Assembly (NCBI RefSeq): GCF_014268655.2
Contig: NZ_JABWQX020000010.1
Location: 1-64,000, forward strand
Length of the DNA: 64,000 bases
Origin: Pseudomonas marvdashtae
GTDB taxonomy: Bacteria; Pseudomonadota; Gammaproteobacteria; Pseudomonadales; Pseudomonadaceae
Reading direction: 5' to 3'
Of this stretch, positions 38,803-47,315 are shown one piece after another. Both the position numbers and the translations under genes were made by a program. The notes beneath the pieces are model-generated. The model saw only the letters and a program-made list of their open reading frames with translations. It was not told the DNA's origin and ran no database searches. Positions within the stretch are counted from its first letter, which is position 1. Every line of letters starts with the position of its first letter.

Positions 38803-39066
38803 GTGGGCGGCTATTTTTCCATTCCCTGCATATCTCGTCGTTGCGCCTGGATTGTTTCTGAAAATAAAGAAAGCTCTTACGACAGTCTCGGAACCGTCCG
38901 GCGAGCGCTCCTTGAGGCGCGCGGTAAGGTTTGCCGCGCCTTTTAAGGTAACGGCAAGGTCGGAGGATGACGAGAGCTAAAAAAGACGTTCCAAAACATT
39001 TAGGTGAGTTTAATCGGATCATGGGCGAACAGACCAAAAAGCGATTAAGACGAGGGAGGTAGAACC
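38803..39066. other. AT-richer stretch with toxin-tail remnant
   Basis: Apart from the 31-codon frame at 38967-39062, nothing here reads as a gene. A second frame ends at 38980 with the coding-like segment RFAAPFKVTARSEDDES, in a different frame from the following one. The pattern fits a decayed coding region. Confidence 0.4.
38967..39062 (+). pseudogene. Possible C-terminal remnant of a toxin gene
   Basis: The short frame begins MTRAKKDVPKHLGEFNRI and ends TKKRLRRGR in a TAG four bases before the next start. An in-frame TAA occurs shortly upstream, so the frame cannot extend. It is basic, ends inside the ribosome site of the downstream gene, and so mimics the tail of a polymorphic toxin or bacteriocin placed directly before its immunity gene. 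I cannot name the toxin family. It might instead be a genuine 31-residue peptide. Confidence 0.4.
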
Positions 39067-39294
39067 ATGAGCTTTGCTGTATTGGGATTTTATCCAGGCA
39101 AGGAAGAATTGGTATTTGAGCAGAGCATCAACCTATCAGTAGAGGACTTGGTCCCCGTGATGGATTGGACCAATAACATCGATCATATCGGCGCTGATTT
39201 CAGGCTTTCTACGAAACAGATTCTTGAAATCGAGCGCTTGGCGTCGCTGGCTTTACCCGAAGATCTTGATCTGTACCTAACGTCAGGTGAATAA
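39067..39294 (+). CDS. Small immunity-like protein (resembles DUF7683)
   Basis: The 75-residue acidic protein starts seven bases after a strong GGGAGG site. Its pattern (FEQSINLSVEDLV, VMDWTNN, LSTKQILEIERLASL, LPEDLDLYLTSGE) resembles the small DUF7683 family, which I recall beside bacteriocin-type toxins; this match is from memory. The composition is visibly more AT-rich than the neighbouring core genes, which suggests acquisition. The frame stays open for a further 39 codons beyond the TAA at 39292, to a stop at 39412. It may protect against a toxin whose gene is now lost. Confidence 0.6.
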   Translation: MSFAVLGFYPGKEELVFEQSINLSVEDLVPVMDWTNNIDHIGADFRLSTKQILEIERLASLALPEDLDLYLTSGE

Positions 39295-39488
39295 CCTCCA
39301 ACGGCATACTTTAACGAGCGAAAGGAGCTAGACGAAAGGTCAGTTCGCCCGGAGTTGTATCGCCTTATGGTCAAGTCAGAGGTACCAGGCTGTATCATCC
39401 AGTATCGTTTTTAACCCAACCTTTTCTCGACCCGCTGCGCTGCCCGGCTAGGCTTTGGGCATCACAGCAGTCAAAGGAGCGACCGCTT
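39295..39488. other. Intergenic stretch with open frame after the immunity-like stop
   Basis: In the same frame as the preceding gene, codons 39295-39411 are open and read like protein (FNERKELDERSVRPELYRLM, then VKSEVPGCIIQYRF). There is no start codon with a ribosome site other than a late ATG. The rest holds the AAAGGAG site of recQ. Confidence 0.4.
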
Positions 39489-41417
39489 ATGCACAGCACC
39501 CTGGAACAGGTTTTTGGTTATCCACAGTTTCGCCCCGGTCAGGAAGCCGCCATCGGCGCGATCCTTGCCGGTCGGTCGGCGGCGGCGATTTTTCCTACCG
39601 GCTCGGGCAAGTCCCTGTGTTATCAGTTGCCGGCCTTGCTGTTGCCCCACCTGACATTGGTGGTTTCGCCGCTGTTGGCGCTGATGCAGGATCAACTGGC
39701 GTTCCTGCAGCGTCACGGTATTGCCTGCGCCAGTATCGATTCGGCCCAGAGTCGCGATGAAGCCAACGACGCGATGGCGCGGGTGCGCTCGGGTGAGTTG
39801 AAGGTCCTGATGGTTTCTGTGGAGCGACTGAAGAACGAGCGCTTTCGCAATTTCCTGCAGCAGGTGCCGATTTCATTGCTGGTGATCGACGAGGCGCATT
39901 GCATCTCCGAATGGGGGCACAACTTCCGCCCGGACTATCTCAAGCTTCCCGCTTACCAGCGCCAGTTCAATATCCCCCAGGTGCTGCTGCTAACGGCCAC
40001 CGCGACCCCGAAGGTCATCGCCGACATGCAGGCGAAGTTCTCCATCGCCGCCGACGATGTGGTGACGACAGGTTTCTACCGTCCCAATCTCAACTTGCTG
40101 GTCGAACCCGTGCGTGGCGTGGACAAGCGTCAGCGGCTGGTGCAGTGGCTGGGCGAGCGGCCCGGGCAGCCGAGCATCGTCTACGTCACCTTGCAGCGCA
40201 CCGCCGAGCAGATCGCTGGGCACCTGAGTCAGCACGGCATCGAGGCCGAGGCCTATCACGCCGGGCTGCCTCATGAGCAGCGCGAAGCTATCCAGCGGCG
40301 TTTCATGGGCGGCCAATGCAATTGCATCGTCGCGACTATCGCGTTCGGCATGGGCATCGACAAAAGCGATATTCGCAACGTGGTGCATTTCGACCTGCCC
40401 AAATCCATCGAAAACTATAGCCAGGAAATCGGCCGCGCGGGACGGGACGGCCAGCCGTCCGATTGCCTGGTGTTGGCCAACCGGGACAGCCTGAACATTC
40501 TTGAGAATTTTGTGTACGGCGATACCCCTGAACTGGCGGGCATTCGTTGCGTGCTCGACGAGCTGAAAGCCGCTGCCGGCGAAGGTCAATGGGAGTTCTT
40601 GCTCGGGCCGTTGGCGGATCAGAGCAACATCCGGCAATTGCCGCTCAAGACGCTGCTGGTCCAGCTCGAACTGCGACGGCTGATCGCACCGCGCTATGCC
40701 TATTACGCTGAGTATCGCTTCAAATTCCTCACCGAACCGCAGGTCTTGCTGGAACGCTTCGAAGGTGAGCGAAAGGACTTTGTCGCGGCCATCATCCAGA
40801 CCTCCAGCCGCGCGCGGACCTGGGCAACGGTGAATTTCGATGGGATGTACCAGCAATATCGCGCCGAGCGCAGTCGTGTGGTCAAGGCGCTGGATTTTTT
40901 TCACGAGAAGGGCTGGATCGAGCTGGAAAGCAAGCAGATGACCGAGGTCTACAACGTCTTGGAAGCGAACTTCGATTCTCAGGATTTGAGCATCGAGCTG
41001 CATGCTGATTTCACCCGGCATGAGGAGGCTGAAATTGCCCGGGTTCACGCCATGCTCGAGCTGTTTGCCACGGACCGCTGCCTCGGTTACCGATTGGCGC
41101 AGTATTTTGGCGATGAAAATGCGCCACCACAGTGTGGGCACTGTTCGGTGTGTCACGGGCATGTCGCTTGCCTGCCGGAACCACCACCGTTGCCGACGCT
41201 TGTGGATAAGAATTTCGGTGATTTGTGTGGCGATTTCATCCACAAGCATGAGCAAGTCGTCGGCAGTTTGCCGACCGCCGAGCGGCTGACCCGCTTCCTG
41301 TGCGGAATCAGCGTACCGCTGTTCACCAAACTGAAGGCGCGGACGATCCGTGGATATGCCGCGTTGGAGGAGTATTCCTACGCGCAGGTGCGTCATTGGA
41401 CCCAGGCTCACCTGTAA
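39489..41417 (+). CDS. recQ: RecQ-family ATP-dependent DNA helicase
   Basis: The 642-residue superfamily 2 helicase has Walker A FPTGSGKS (K41), the DEAH box at D134-H137, the RecQ aromatic-rich loop (DEAHCISEWGHNFRPDY) and motif VI EIGRAGRDGQPSD. The C-terminal part holds a zinc-binding site (CGHCSVCHG) and a winged-helix region. There is no clear HRDC domain, which is common in the second RecQ type of pseudomonads. It unwinds DNA 3' to 5' in recombination and repair. AAGGAG precedes the ATG by nine bases. Confidence 0.93.
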   Translation: MHSTLEQVFGYPQFRPGQEAAIGAILAGRSAAAIFPTGSGKSLCYQLPALLLPHLTLVVSPLLALMQDQLAFLQRHGIACASIDSAQSRDEANDAMARVRSGELKVLMVSVERLKNERFRNFLQQVPISLLVIDEAHCISEWGHNFRPDYLKLPAYQRQFNIPQVLLLTATATPKVIADMQAKFSIAADDVVTTGFYRPNLNLLVEPVRGVDKRQRLVQWLGERPGQPSIVYVTLQRTAEQIAGHLSQHGIEAEAYHAGLPHEQREAIQRRFMGGQCNCIVATIAFGMGIDKSDIRNVVHFDLPKSIENYSQEIGRAGRDGQPSDCLVLANRDSLNILENFVYGDTPELAGIRCVLDELKAAAGEGQWEFLLGPLADQSNIRQLPLKTLLVQLELRRLIAPRYAYYAEYRFKFLTEPQVLLERFEGERKDFVAAIIQTSSRARTWATVNFDGMYQQYRAERSRVVKALDFFHEKGWIELESKQMTEVYNVLEANFDSQDLSIELHADFTRHEEAEIARVHAMLELFATDRCLGYRLAQYFGDENAPPQCGHCSVCHGHVACLPEPPPLPTLVDKNFGDLCGDFIHKHEQVVGSLPTAERLTRFLCGISVPLFTKLKARTIRGYAALEEYSYAQVRHWTQAHL

Positions 41418-41524
41418 GCTGCATCCATCTGCTGAATGCCCTCCATCACACGAATAAATTTCAAAAATGTTCGGTGGCTGACTACTGTGAAGGCTGTCTT
41501 TGGATCGCCAACAAGAGAGCAAAC

Positions 41525-42751
41525 ATGAGCCAGACATCCTTCGATATCCAGCGCGCCGCCGTGGTCGGTGCAGGCACCATGGGGCGCGGCATTGTCATGT
41601 GCCTGGCCAACGCTGGCGTCGCCGTGCAGTGGGTCGATAACAATCTGCAGATGCTTGAACAAGCGCTGGCCACGGTGGCCGATACCTACGCCCACAACGT
41701 GCGCCAAGGGCGTATCGAACAAAGCGAGGCCGACGCCCGGATTGCCCGGATAACACGGGCGGATGACTACGCGGCGATTCGTAATGTGGACCTGGTCATC
41801 GAAGCGGTCTACGAGAACCTCGAACTCAAACAGAAAATATTCCGCGAGCTGGATGGCATGCTCAAGCCCGAAGCGATTCTGGCCAGCAACACCTCGGCGC
41901 TGGACATCGATGCCATTGCCGCGGCCACACGCCGGCCAACCCAAGTGCTCGGCCTGCATTTCTTCAGCCCCGCTCACATCATGAAGCTGCTGGAGATCGT
42001 CCGCGGCGCGCAGACGTCAAAAGCTGTGCTGGACGCTGCCCTGGTGTTGGGCAAACGCATGGGCAAGGTGAGCGTGATCTCGGGTAATTGCCACGGGTTC
42101 ATTGGCAACCGGATGCTTCGGCCTTATGTGCTTGAGGCGCGCAAGATGCTGCTGGAGGGGGCATTTCCCTATCAAGTCGACGCGGCATTACAAGGTTTTG
42201 GCTTCGCCATGGGGCCGTTTCGCATGTACGACGTGGTCGGGATCGACCTGGAGTGGCGTGCGCGCGAACTGGCGGGCCAAGGCCAGGACGCGCCCGAGGT
42301 GCAGGTGGATAACCGCCTGTGCGAGTTGGGACGGTTCGGCCAGAAGAGCGGCAACGGGTACTATCACTACGAACCGGGCAGTCGTCAGGCTGAACACGAT
42401 GTCGAGGTCGACGCGCTGGTGCAGCGGGTCAGCGAAGAGCTGGGTTTCCAGCGGCGCGAGATAGGCCCTGAGGAAATTCTTGAGCGTTGCCTGCTGGCAT
42501 TGATCAACGAAGGCGCGAAGATTCTCCAGGAGGGCATTGCCGAGTCTTCCCACGACATCGACCTGGTCTACCTCAACGGCTACGGTTTTCCGGCAGACAA
42601 GGGCGGCCCGATGGCCTGGGCTGACCAGCAAGGGCTTGGGGACATCCACGCGCGCTTGCTGGAGCTCGAAACGAAGCAGGGCGACCAATGGAAGCCTGCT
42701 CGCTTGATCGGCGAACTGGCGGCGCAAGGCAAGGGCTTCTCGCAGCGGTAG
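41525..42751 (+). CDS. 3-hydroxyacyl-CoA dehydrogenase
   Basis: The 408-residue protein is an NAD-dependent 3-hydroxyacyl-CoA dehydrogenase without the enoyl-CoA hydratase domain of FadB. It shows GAGTMGRGI at 15-23 (NAD binding), the ASNTSALDIDAIA segment, LHFFSPAHIMKLLEIV and GFIGNRM. Two helical C-terminal domains follow, with ALINEGAKIL and NGYGFPADKGGPMAW. It oxidises 3-hydroxyacyl-CoA in fatty acid or aromatic breakdown. The ATG at 41525 opens the NAD-binding fold properly. A 4HBT thioesterase lies 48 bases downstream, probably in the same operon. Confidence 0.9.
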   Translation: MSQTSFDIQRAAVVGAGTMGRGIVMCLANAGVAVQWVDNNLQMLEQALATVADTYAHNVRQGRIEQSEADARIARITRADDYAAIRNVDLVIEAVYENLELKQKIFRELDGMLKPEAILASNTSALDIDAIAAATRRPTQVLGLHFFSPAHIMKLLEIVRGAQTSKAVLDAALVLGKRMGKVSVISGNCHGFIGNRMLRPYVLEARKMLLEGAFPYQVDAALQGFGFAMGPFRMYDVVGIDLEWRARELAGQGQDAPEVQVDNRLCELGRFGQKSGNGYYHYEPGSRQAEHDVEVDALVQRVSEELGFQRREIGPEEILERCLLALINEGAKILQEGIAESSHDIDLVYLNGYGFPADKGGPMAWADQQGLGDIHARLLELETKQGDQWKPARLIGELAAQGKGFSQR

Positions 42752-42799
42752 CCCAGGGGCCGGCAACAAGCCCAAAACTGATAACCCTAAGGACACGTG

Positions 42800-43219
42800 A
42801 TGCCCCAACGCAGCGAGTATCTGCACTTCCAGCCCGTGACCACACGCTGGCACGACAACGACGTGTACGGCCATATCAACAATGTCACCTACTACAGCTT
42901 TTTCGATACGGCGGTGAATACCTATCTGGTCGAGACCGGCGGCCTGGATATTCATGAGGGAGACGTGGTGGGTTTCGTCGTGAGCTCGGCGTGCGATTAC
43001 TTTGCATCAATCGCTTTCCCGGATCGGATTGAAATTGGCCTGCGCGTCGGAAAACTGGGCAACAGCTCCGTGCAATACGAGCTCGCGGTGTTCAAGGCGG
43101 GGGAGGATGAAGCCTGTGCGGCGGGGCGCTTCGTGCATGTGTTCGTGGACCGCGCGTCGAACCGGCCGGCAGCGATTCCGGAGCGGTTGCGTGGGGCCTT
43201 GGAGCGGCTGGTGGTCTGA
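42800..43219 (+). CDS. 4HBT-family acyl-CoA thioesterase
   Basis: The 139-residue hotdog thioesterase carries the active-site motif TRWHDNDVYGHINNVTYYSFF, shown here by its parts HDNDVYGHINN and YYSFFDT. The aspartate in HDND is the likely catalyst, as in YbgC and 4-hydroxybenzoyl-CoA thioesterases. AAGGA lies seven bases before the ATG at 42800; a GTG directly before it is an alternative start. It probably releases a free acid from the CoA ester made by the preceding dehydrogenase. Confidence 0.88.
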   Translation: MPQRSEYLHFQPVTTRWHDNDVYGHINNVTYYSFFDTAVNTYLVETGGLDIHEGDVVGFVVSSACDYFASIAFPDRIEIGLRVGKLGNSSVQYELAVFKAGEDEACAAGRFVHVFVDRASNRPAAIPERLRGALERLVV

Positions 43220-43303
43220 AACGAAAATCGCCGCCTCCGGATATTCTCTGACGAGAACGGCCGAAGGCTGCGATCTTTTTAACGGTCTGGATTAAACCAA
43301 CCG

Positions 43304-43786
43304 TCAGTCATCGTGATAGCGATGTTTGTGCTTGTGCTTGCGATGCCCATAGGCATGGCCGCGGCCCGGGTGGCCATCACGGTAGTAGCGACGATCACCA
43401 CGACGACCTTCATAACGATCGTCATCGTCGTCCTTGCCCATGTAGTTACCCAGCGCGCCACCGGCGCCGCCGCCCGCTGCGGCACCGATCAGGCTCCCTG
43501 TGCTGCCGCCTACGCTACGGCCGACCACGTTACCACCGGCTGCGCCCAGCGCGCCGCCGATTGCCGCTTCGCCGCGGCTATGTTTGTCTGCGCCGACTGC
43601 GCTACCGCCCGCGCCGCCCAGGGCTGCGCCGATAGTGGAGCCGGTGTTGCCGCCCAGGGACTGGCCGACGACCGAACCCAAAACCCCGCCCAATGCGCCG
43701 CCTACACCTGCTTCGGCAGTACCGCCGGCAGAAGCGACGCCACTGACAAGGCCAAGGGACAACAAGAGAATGGAGGAGAACTTCAT
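43304..43786 (-). CDS. Glycine-zipper envelope protein with His/Lys-rich tail
   Basis: A signal peptide (MKFSSILLLSLGLVSGVASA) opens the 160-residue protein. Two glycine-zipper stretches follow (about 28-65 and 73-115), made of repeated GGALGGVLGSVVGQ- and GAAAGGGAGG-like units that can pack in or on a membrane. The C-terminal 45 residues are very polar: an aspartate run (KDDDDDRYEGRRGDRRYYR) then HRKHKHKHRYHDD. The His/Lys-rich end suggests metal or polyanion binding. Proteins of this kind are common in the Pseudomonas envelope and lack a defined role. It stands alone. Confidence 0.8.
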   Translation of the reverse strand: MKFSSILLLSLGLVSGVASAGGTAEAGVGGALGGVLGSVVGQSLGGNTGSTIGAALGGAGGSAVGADKHSRGEAAIGGALGAAGGNVVGRSVGGSTGSLIGAAAGGGAGGALGNYMGKDDDDDRYEGRRGDRRYYRDGHPGRGHAYGHRKHKHKHRYHDD

Positions 43787-44037
43787 AGAGGAGCCTCAAA
43801 GGGATGACGGCGCGATCCTGAGGCTGGCTTCGCTTGGTTACAATCGAAATCCGACGAGTAACACGACTTGTGCACAATTGGCTAAGTTATTGTTTTTAGT
43901 GCGGAACTTAAGGTGTTTTTGCCGGTCTTTAGCTACTTCGGACAGGCCGTTTTCTTTGGGAAATGGTCTTTTTTGTGGGCGTTTGAAAATACGATCGTAA
44001 CGTGGCGAGGGCGCAAGCACCCTCGCACAAGATCATG
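43787..44037. other. Intergenic region with a GCGAGGG hairpin
   Basis: The 43787-43990 part should carry the promoter of the glycine-zipper gene and has no visible gene. At 44005-44026 GCGAGGG pairs with CCCTCGC around an 8-base loop, 11 bases beyond the stop of the molybdopterin enzyme; it shares the GTGGCGAGG head of the REP family and may end that operon. Confidence 0.45.
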
Positions 44038-46386
44038 TCAGGCTGACTTGGCCATGATCAACCCGCTCTCGCTCGCTGCTTCCAGGCGGATCGCCACGAA
44101 CTTCGAGGTTGGGGTGTGGCTGCCGTCGCCGGTGCTTTCCAGCGGCACCAAGGGGTTCACTTCAGGGTAATAGGCAGCAGCTTGTCCGGCCGGGATGTCG
44201 AAGGCCAGCAACGTGAAGCCCTTGACGCGCCGCTCACGCCCGTCCTCCCAGAGCGAGACGATGTCAGCCTTTTGCCCCGGCTTGAAGCCCAGGCGGATGA
44301 TGTCCGCTTCGTTGACGAACAACACATCACGTTGACCCTTTACGCCGCGATAACGGTCATCGAGGCCATAAATGGTGGTGTTGTACTGATCGTGCGAGCG
44401 CATGGATTGCAGGATCAGGTCCGGCACTTTGCCCGTGGCGTGGGTGCGCTCATGAATCAAATCGGTCGGCAACCGGTTAGGCTTGAAGTTGGCGCGGCCC
44501 GATGGGGTATTCCAGCGACGGGCGCCAGCGCTGTTGCCCAGATAAAAGCCACCGGGGTTCTTGAGCTTTTCGTTGAAGTCCTTGAAGCCGGGAATGGTCT
44601 CGGCGATCAAGTCGCGAACACGGCTGTAGTCGGCCACGAGCCAGTTCCAATCCACCGGACGGCTGCCCAGCGTGGCAGCGGCGATGCCTGCAACAATCCA
44701 CGGCTCGGAGCGCATCTGGTTCGACAGCGGCTGCAATTGGCCATTCGAGGCGTGGACCATGCTGAAGGAGTCTTCCACGGTCACCGCTTGCGGGCCTTCT
44801 GCTTGCACGTCGATGTCGGTACGGCCCAGGCACGGCAGGATCAGCGCCTCTTTCCCGTGGGCCAGGTGGCTGCGGTTGAGCTTGGTGCTGATCTGGACGG
44901 TCAGGTCGCAGTTGCCCAAAGCTTCGAAGGTCCGATGGCTGTCTGGCGTCGCCTGGGCGAAGTTGCCACCCAGAGCGATAAACACTTTTGCCCGGCCCTC
45001 GGCCATGGCATGGATCGACTCGACCACGTTGTGGCCGTTTTCACGCGGCACCTTGAACTGGAAGCGCCGCTCCAGCGCGTCGAGGAATGCAACGGGCGGG
45101 CGCTCGTTGATGCCCATGGTCCGGTCGCCCTGCACGTTACTATGGCCACGCACCGGGCAGAGTCCCGCGCCTGGCTTGCCGATGTTGCCGCGCAGCATCA
45201 TCAGGTTGGCGATTTCCTGAATGGTTGCCACCGAATGGCGGTGCTGGGTGATGCCCATCGCCCAGCACATGATCACATTGCTGGCCTTGGCGTACATACG
45301 GGCTGCCTGCTCGATCTCGGCCAGGGTCAGGCCGGATTGCTCGACGATCTGCTCCCACGAGGTGTCATCGACCACCGCCAGGTATTCCAGCGTGTTGGCG
45401 CTGTGCTCATTGAGAAATGCATGATCGAACACCGCGGGAGCGCCGTTTTTCTGGGCTTCACGTTCCCATTGCAGCAAGAACTTCGCCATGCCGCGCAGTA
45501 TGGCCATATCGCCACCCAAGGCCGGGCGGAAATAGGCAGTGTTGGTCGGTTTGTCGCCGTTGGTGAGCATTTCCAGCGGATGTTGCGGATGCTGGAAGCG
45601 CTCCAGGCCACGCTCCTTGAGCGGGTTGATACACACCACCTGTGCACCGCGCTTCACTGCTTCGCGCAGTGGTTCAAGCATCCGCGGATGGTTGGTACCC
45701 GGGTTCTGGCCCCAGACAAAAATAGCATCGGCGTGCTCGAAGTCGTCGAAGGTTACCGTGCCTTTGCCCACGCCGACGCTCTGGGACAGCGCTACGCCGC
45801 TGGCTTCATGGCACATGTTCGAGCAATCGGGGAAATTGTTGGTGCCGTAGGCGCGCACGAACAACTGATACAGATAGGCCGCTTCGTTGCTGGCTCGGCC
45901 CGACGTGTAGAACTCGGCCTGGTTCGGGCTGGAAAGTCCTTGCAGGTGTTTGCCGATCAAGGCAAATGCCGCCTCCCAACTGATGGGCTTGTAGCGGTCG
46001 GTTTCGGCGTCATAGCTCATCGGCTCGGTCAGGCGGCCCTGGTACTCAAGCCAGTAATCGCTCTGCTCCAGCAACGAGGTCACGCTGTGCTTGGCAAAGA
46101 ACGCACCGTCGACGCGACGCTTGGTGGCTTCCCAGTTCACCGCCTTGGCGCCGTTCTCACAGAACTTGACCATGCCGCTTTCCGGCGAGTCGCCCCAGGC
46201 GCAGCCCGGGCAGTCGAAGCCGCCGTTCTGGTTGGTCTTGAGCATCATGCGGATATTCTTCAGCGCGTTATCGCTGGTCAGCCAGGCCTGGGCAACGCTG
46301 ATCAGCGCGCCCCAACCACCGGCCGGGCCCTTGTAGGGCTTGTAGCGCGGTGCGGGTTTCTGGTTGGCTTGTTGATGATTGCTCAC
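44038..46386 (-). CDS. FdhF/YdeP-family molybdopterin oxidoreductase
   Basis: The 782-residue protein belongs to the YdeP/CbbBc branch of formate dehydrogenase alpha-like enzymes. An N-terminal iron-sulfur motif uses C59, C62 and C76 (FDCPGCAWGD and KFCENGA). Molybdopterin-binding segments follow (FYTSGRASNEAAYLYQLF, FVWGQNPGTNHPRML, RGHSNVQGDRTMG) and a C-terminal Molydop-binding domain. No signal peptide is seen, so it is probably cytoplasmic. The GTG start at 46386 has GGAG eight bases upstream and overlaps the fdhD stop (GTGA). No partner electron-transfer subunit is adjacent; the physiological substrate is unknown. Confidence 0.88.
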   Translation of the reverse strand: MSNHQQANQKPAPRYKPYKGPAGGWGALISVAQAWLTSDNALKNIRMMLKTNQNGGFDCPGCAWGDSPESGMVKFCENGAKAVNWEATKRRVDGAFFAKHSVTSLLEQSDYWLEYQGRLTEPMSYDAETDRYKPISWEAAFALIGKHLQGLSSPNQAEFYTSGRASNEAAYLYQLFVRAYGTNNFPDCSNMCHEASGVALSQSVGVGKGTVTFDDFEHADAIFVWGQNPGTNHPRMLEPLREAVKRGAQVVCINPLKERGLERFQHPQHPLEMLTNGDKPTNTAYFRPALGGDMAILRGMAKFLLQWEREAQKNGAPAVFDHAFLNEHSANTLEYLAVVDDTSWEQIVEQSGLTLAEIEQAARMYAKASNVIMCWAMGITQHRHSVATIQEIANLMMLRGNIGKPGAGLCPVRGHSNVQGDRTMGINERPPVAFLDALERRFQFKVPRENGHNVVESIHAMAEGRAKVFIALGGNFAQATPDSHRTFEALGNCDLTVQISTKLNRSHLAHGKEALILPCLGRTDIDVQAEGPQAVTVEDSFSMVHASNGQLQPLSNQMRSEPWIVAGIAAATLGSRPVDWNWLVADYSRVRDLIAETIPGFKDFNEKLKNPGGFYLGNSAGARRWNTPSGRANFKPNRLPTDLIHERTHATGKVPDLILQSMRSHDQYNTTIYGLDDRYRGVKGQRDVLFVNEADIIRLGFKPGQKADIVSLWEDGRERRVKGFTLLAFDIPAGQAAAYYPEVNPLVPLESTGDGSHTPTSKFVAIRLEAASESGLIMAKSA

Positions 46387-47228
46387 GCTTGATTCTCCAT
46401 CGCAGGGCTGTAGACCCGCGGCGCACTTTTTTGCGGCAGGTGGATGAGATTGAGGTTGTGTTGGCGGGCCCACTGCACGGCGAGGCCCGTGGGTGACGAC
46501 AGGCTGACCAGGGTCTGGACGCCCGCGCGCAATACTTTTTGAATCAGTTCGAGACTGCAGCGGCTGGTGACGATCGCCAACCCTCCAGCGACCGGGACTT
46601 GCTGCCGGATCAGCGCTCCGATCAATTTATCGAGTGCGTTGTGGCGACCAATGTCTTCGCGCCCAAGCAGCAGTTCGCCTTGTGCGTTCATGAACAGCGC
46701 TGCGTGTACCGCGCCGCAGTGCTGGCCCAACGGCTGGAACTGGCTGATACGCTGGCGCAGACCGTCGAGCCATTGCGCAGGCGGTAGCGGGGCGCCGGGC
46801 AAGGCTTTGAGGTTTGGCAGCGCTTGTTCAACGGCTTCGACTCCGCAGAGTCCGCAGCCGCTGGTGCCAGCTAGCTGGCGGCGTTGCTGCTTGAGATTCC
46901 AGAAAGCGCGGTTGGCGATCGTGACTTGGGCGTACTGCGCGGAACCCGCCCCGCTCAGCTGCAGGTCATAGATATCGGCCGGGTCTTCAATGATGCCGCT
47001 GCCGAGGCTGAAACCGACGATAAAGTCTTCAAGGTCAGTGGGCGTGACCAACATCACCGCTTGGCTGATGCCGTTATAGGCGATCGCCAACGCCACTTCC
47101 TCGGCCAGCGCGGTGCTGTCCGATTGAGAGTGATCGAGGTTGCAGTAGCGATAGCTCTGGCTGGCGGCTGGCGTGGAGGGTTCCACAGCAGGCACTGGAC
47201 AGACCGGAGGCTTGTCGTTCATGGGCAT
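46383..47228 (-). CDS. fdhD: Formate dehydrogenase accessory sulfurtransferase FdhD
   Basis: FdhD passes sulfur from a cysteine desulfurase to the molybdenum cofactor of formate dehydrogenase-type enzymes. The 281-residue protein has the active CXXC (SGCGLCGVEAVEQA), the N-terminal EEVALAIAYNG segment and the nucleotide-binding GREDIGRHNALDKLIG and TSRCSLELIQK. It overlaps the oxidoreductase start by four bases, so the two are made together and the target is obvious. I use the ATG at 47228; another ATG two codons later is equally possible since neither has a strong ribosome site. Confidence 0.92.
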   Translation of the reverse strand: MPMNDKPPVCPVPAVEPSTPAASQSYRYCNLDHSQSDSTALAEEVALAIAYNGISQAVMLVTPTDLEDFIVGFSLGSGIIEDPADIYDLQLSGAGSAQYAQVTIANRAFWNLKQQRRQLAGTSGCGLCGVEAVEQALPNLKALPGAPLPPAQWLDGLRQRISQFQPLGQHCGAVHAALFMNAQGELLLGREDIGRHNALDKLIGALIRQQVPVAGGLAIVTSRCSLELIQKVLRAGVQTLVSLSSPTGLAVQWARQHNLNLIHLPQKSAPRVYSPAMENQA

Positions 47229-47315
47229 CACTGAAAGTGAGAATAGTGTTAAGACTAAATGCGGCAATCTGCCACGTCTAATTGCTATTACTGATCTTCC
47301 AATAGATGACGTCGA

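Noticed and set aside
44116..46392. Open frame of 758 codons antisense to the molybdopterin oxidoreductase
   Set aside because: It mirrors a well-supported gene and has antisense-type composition.
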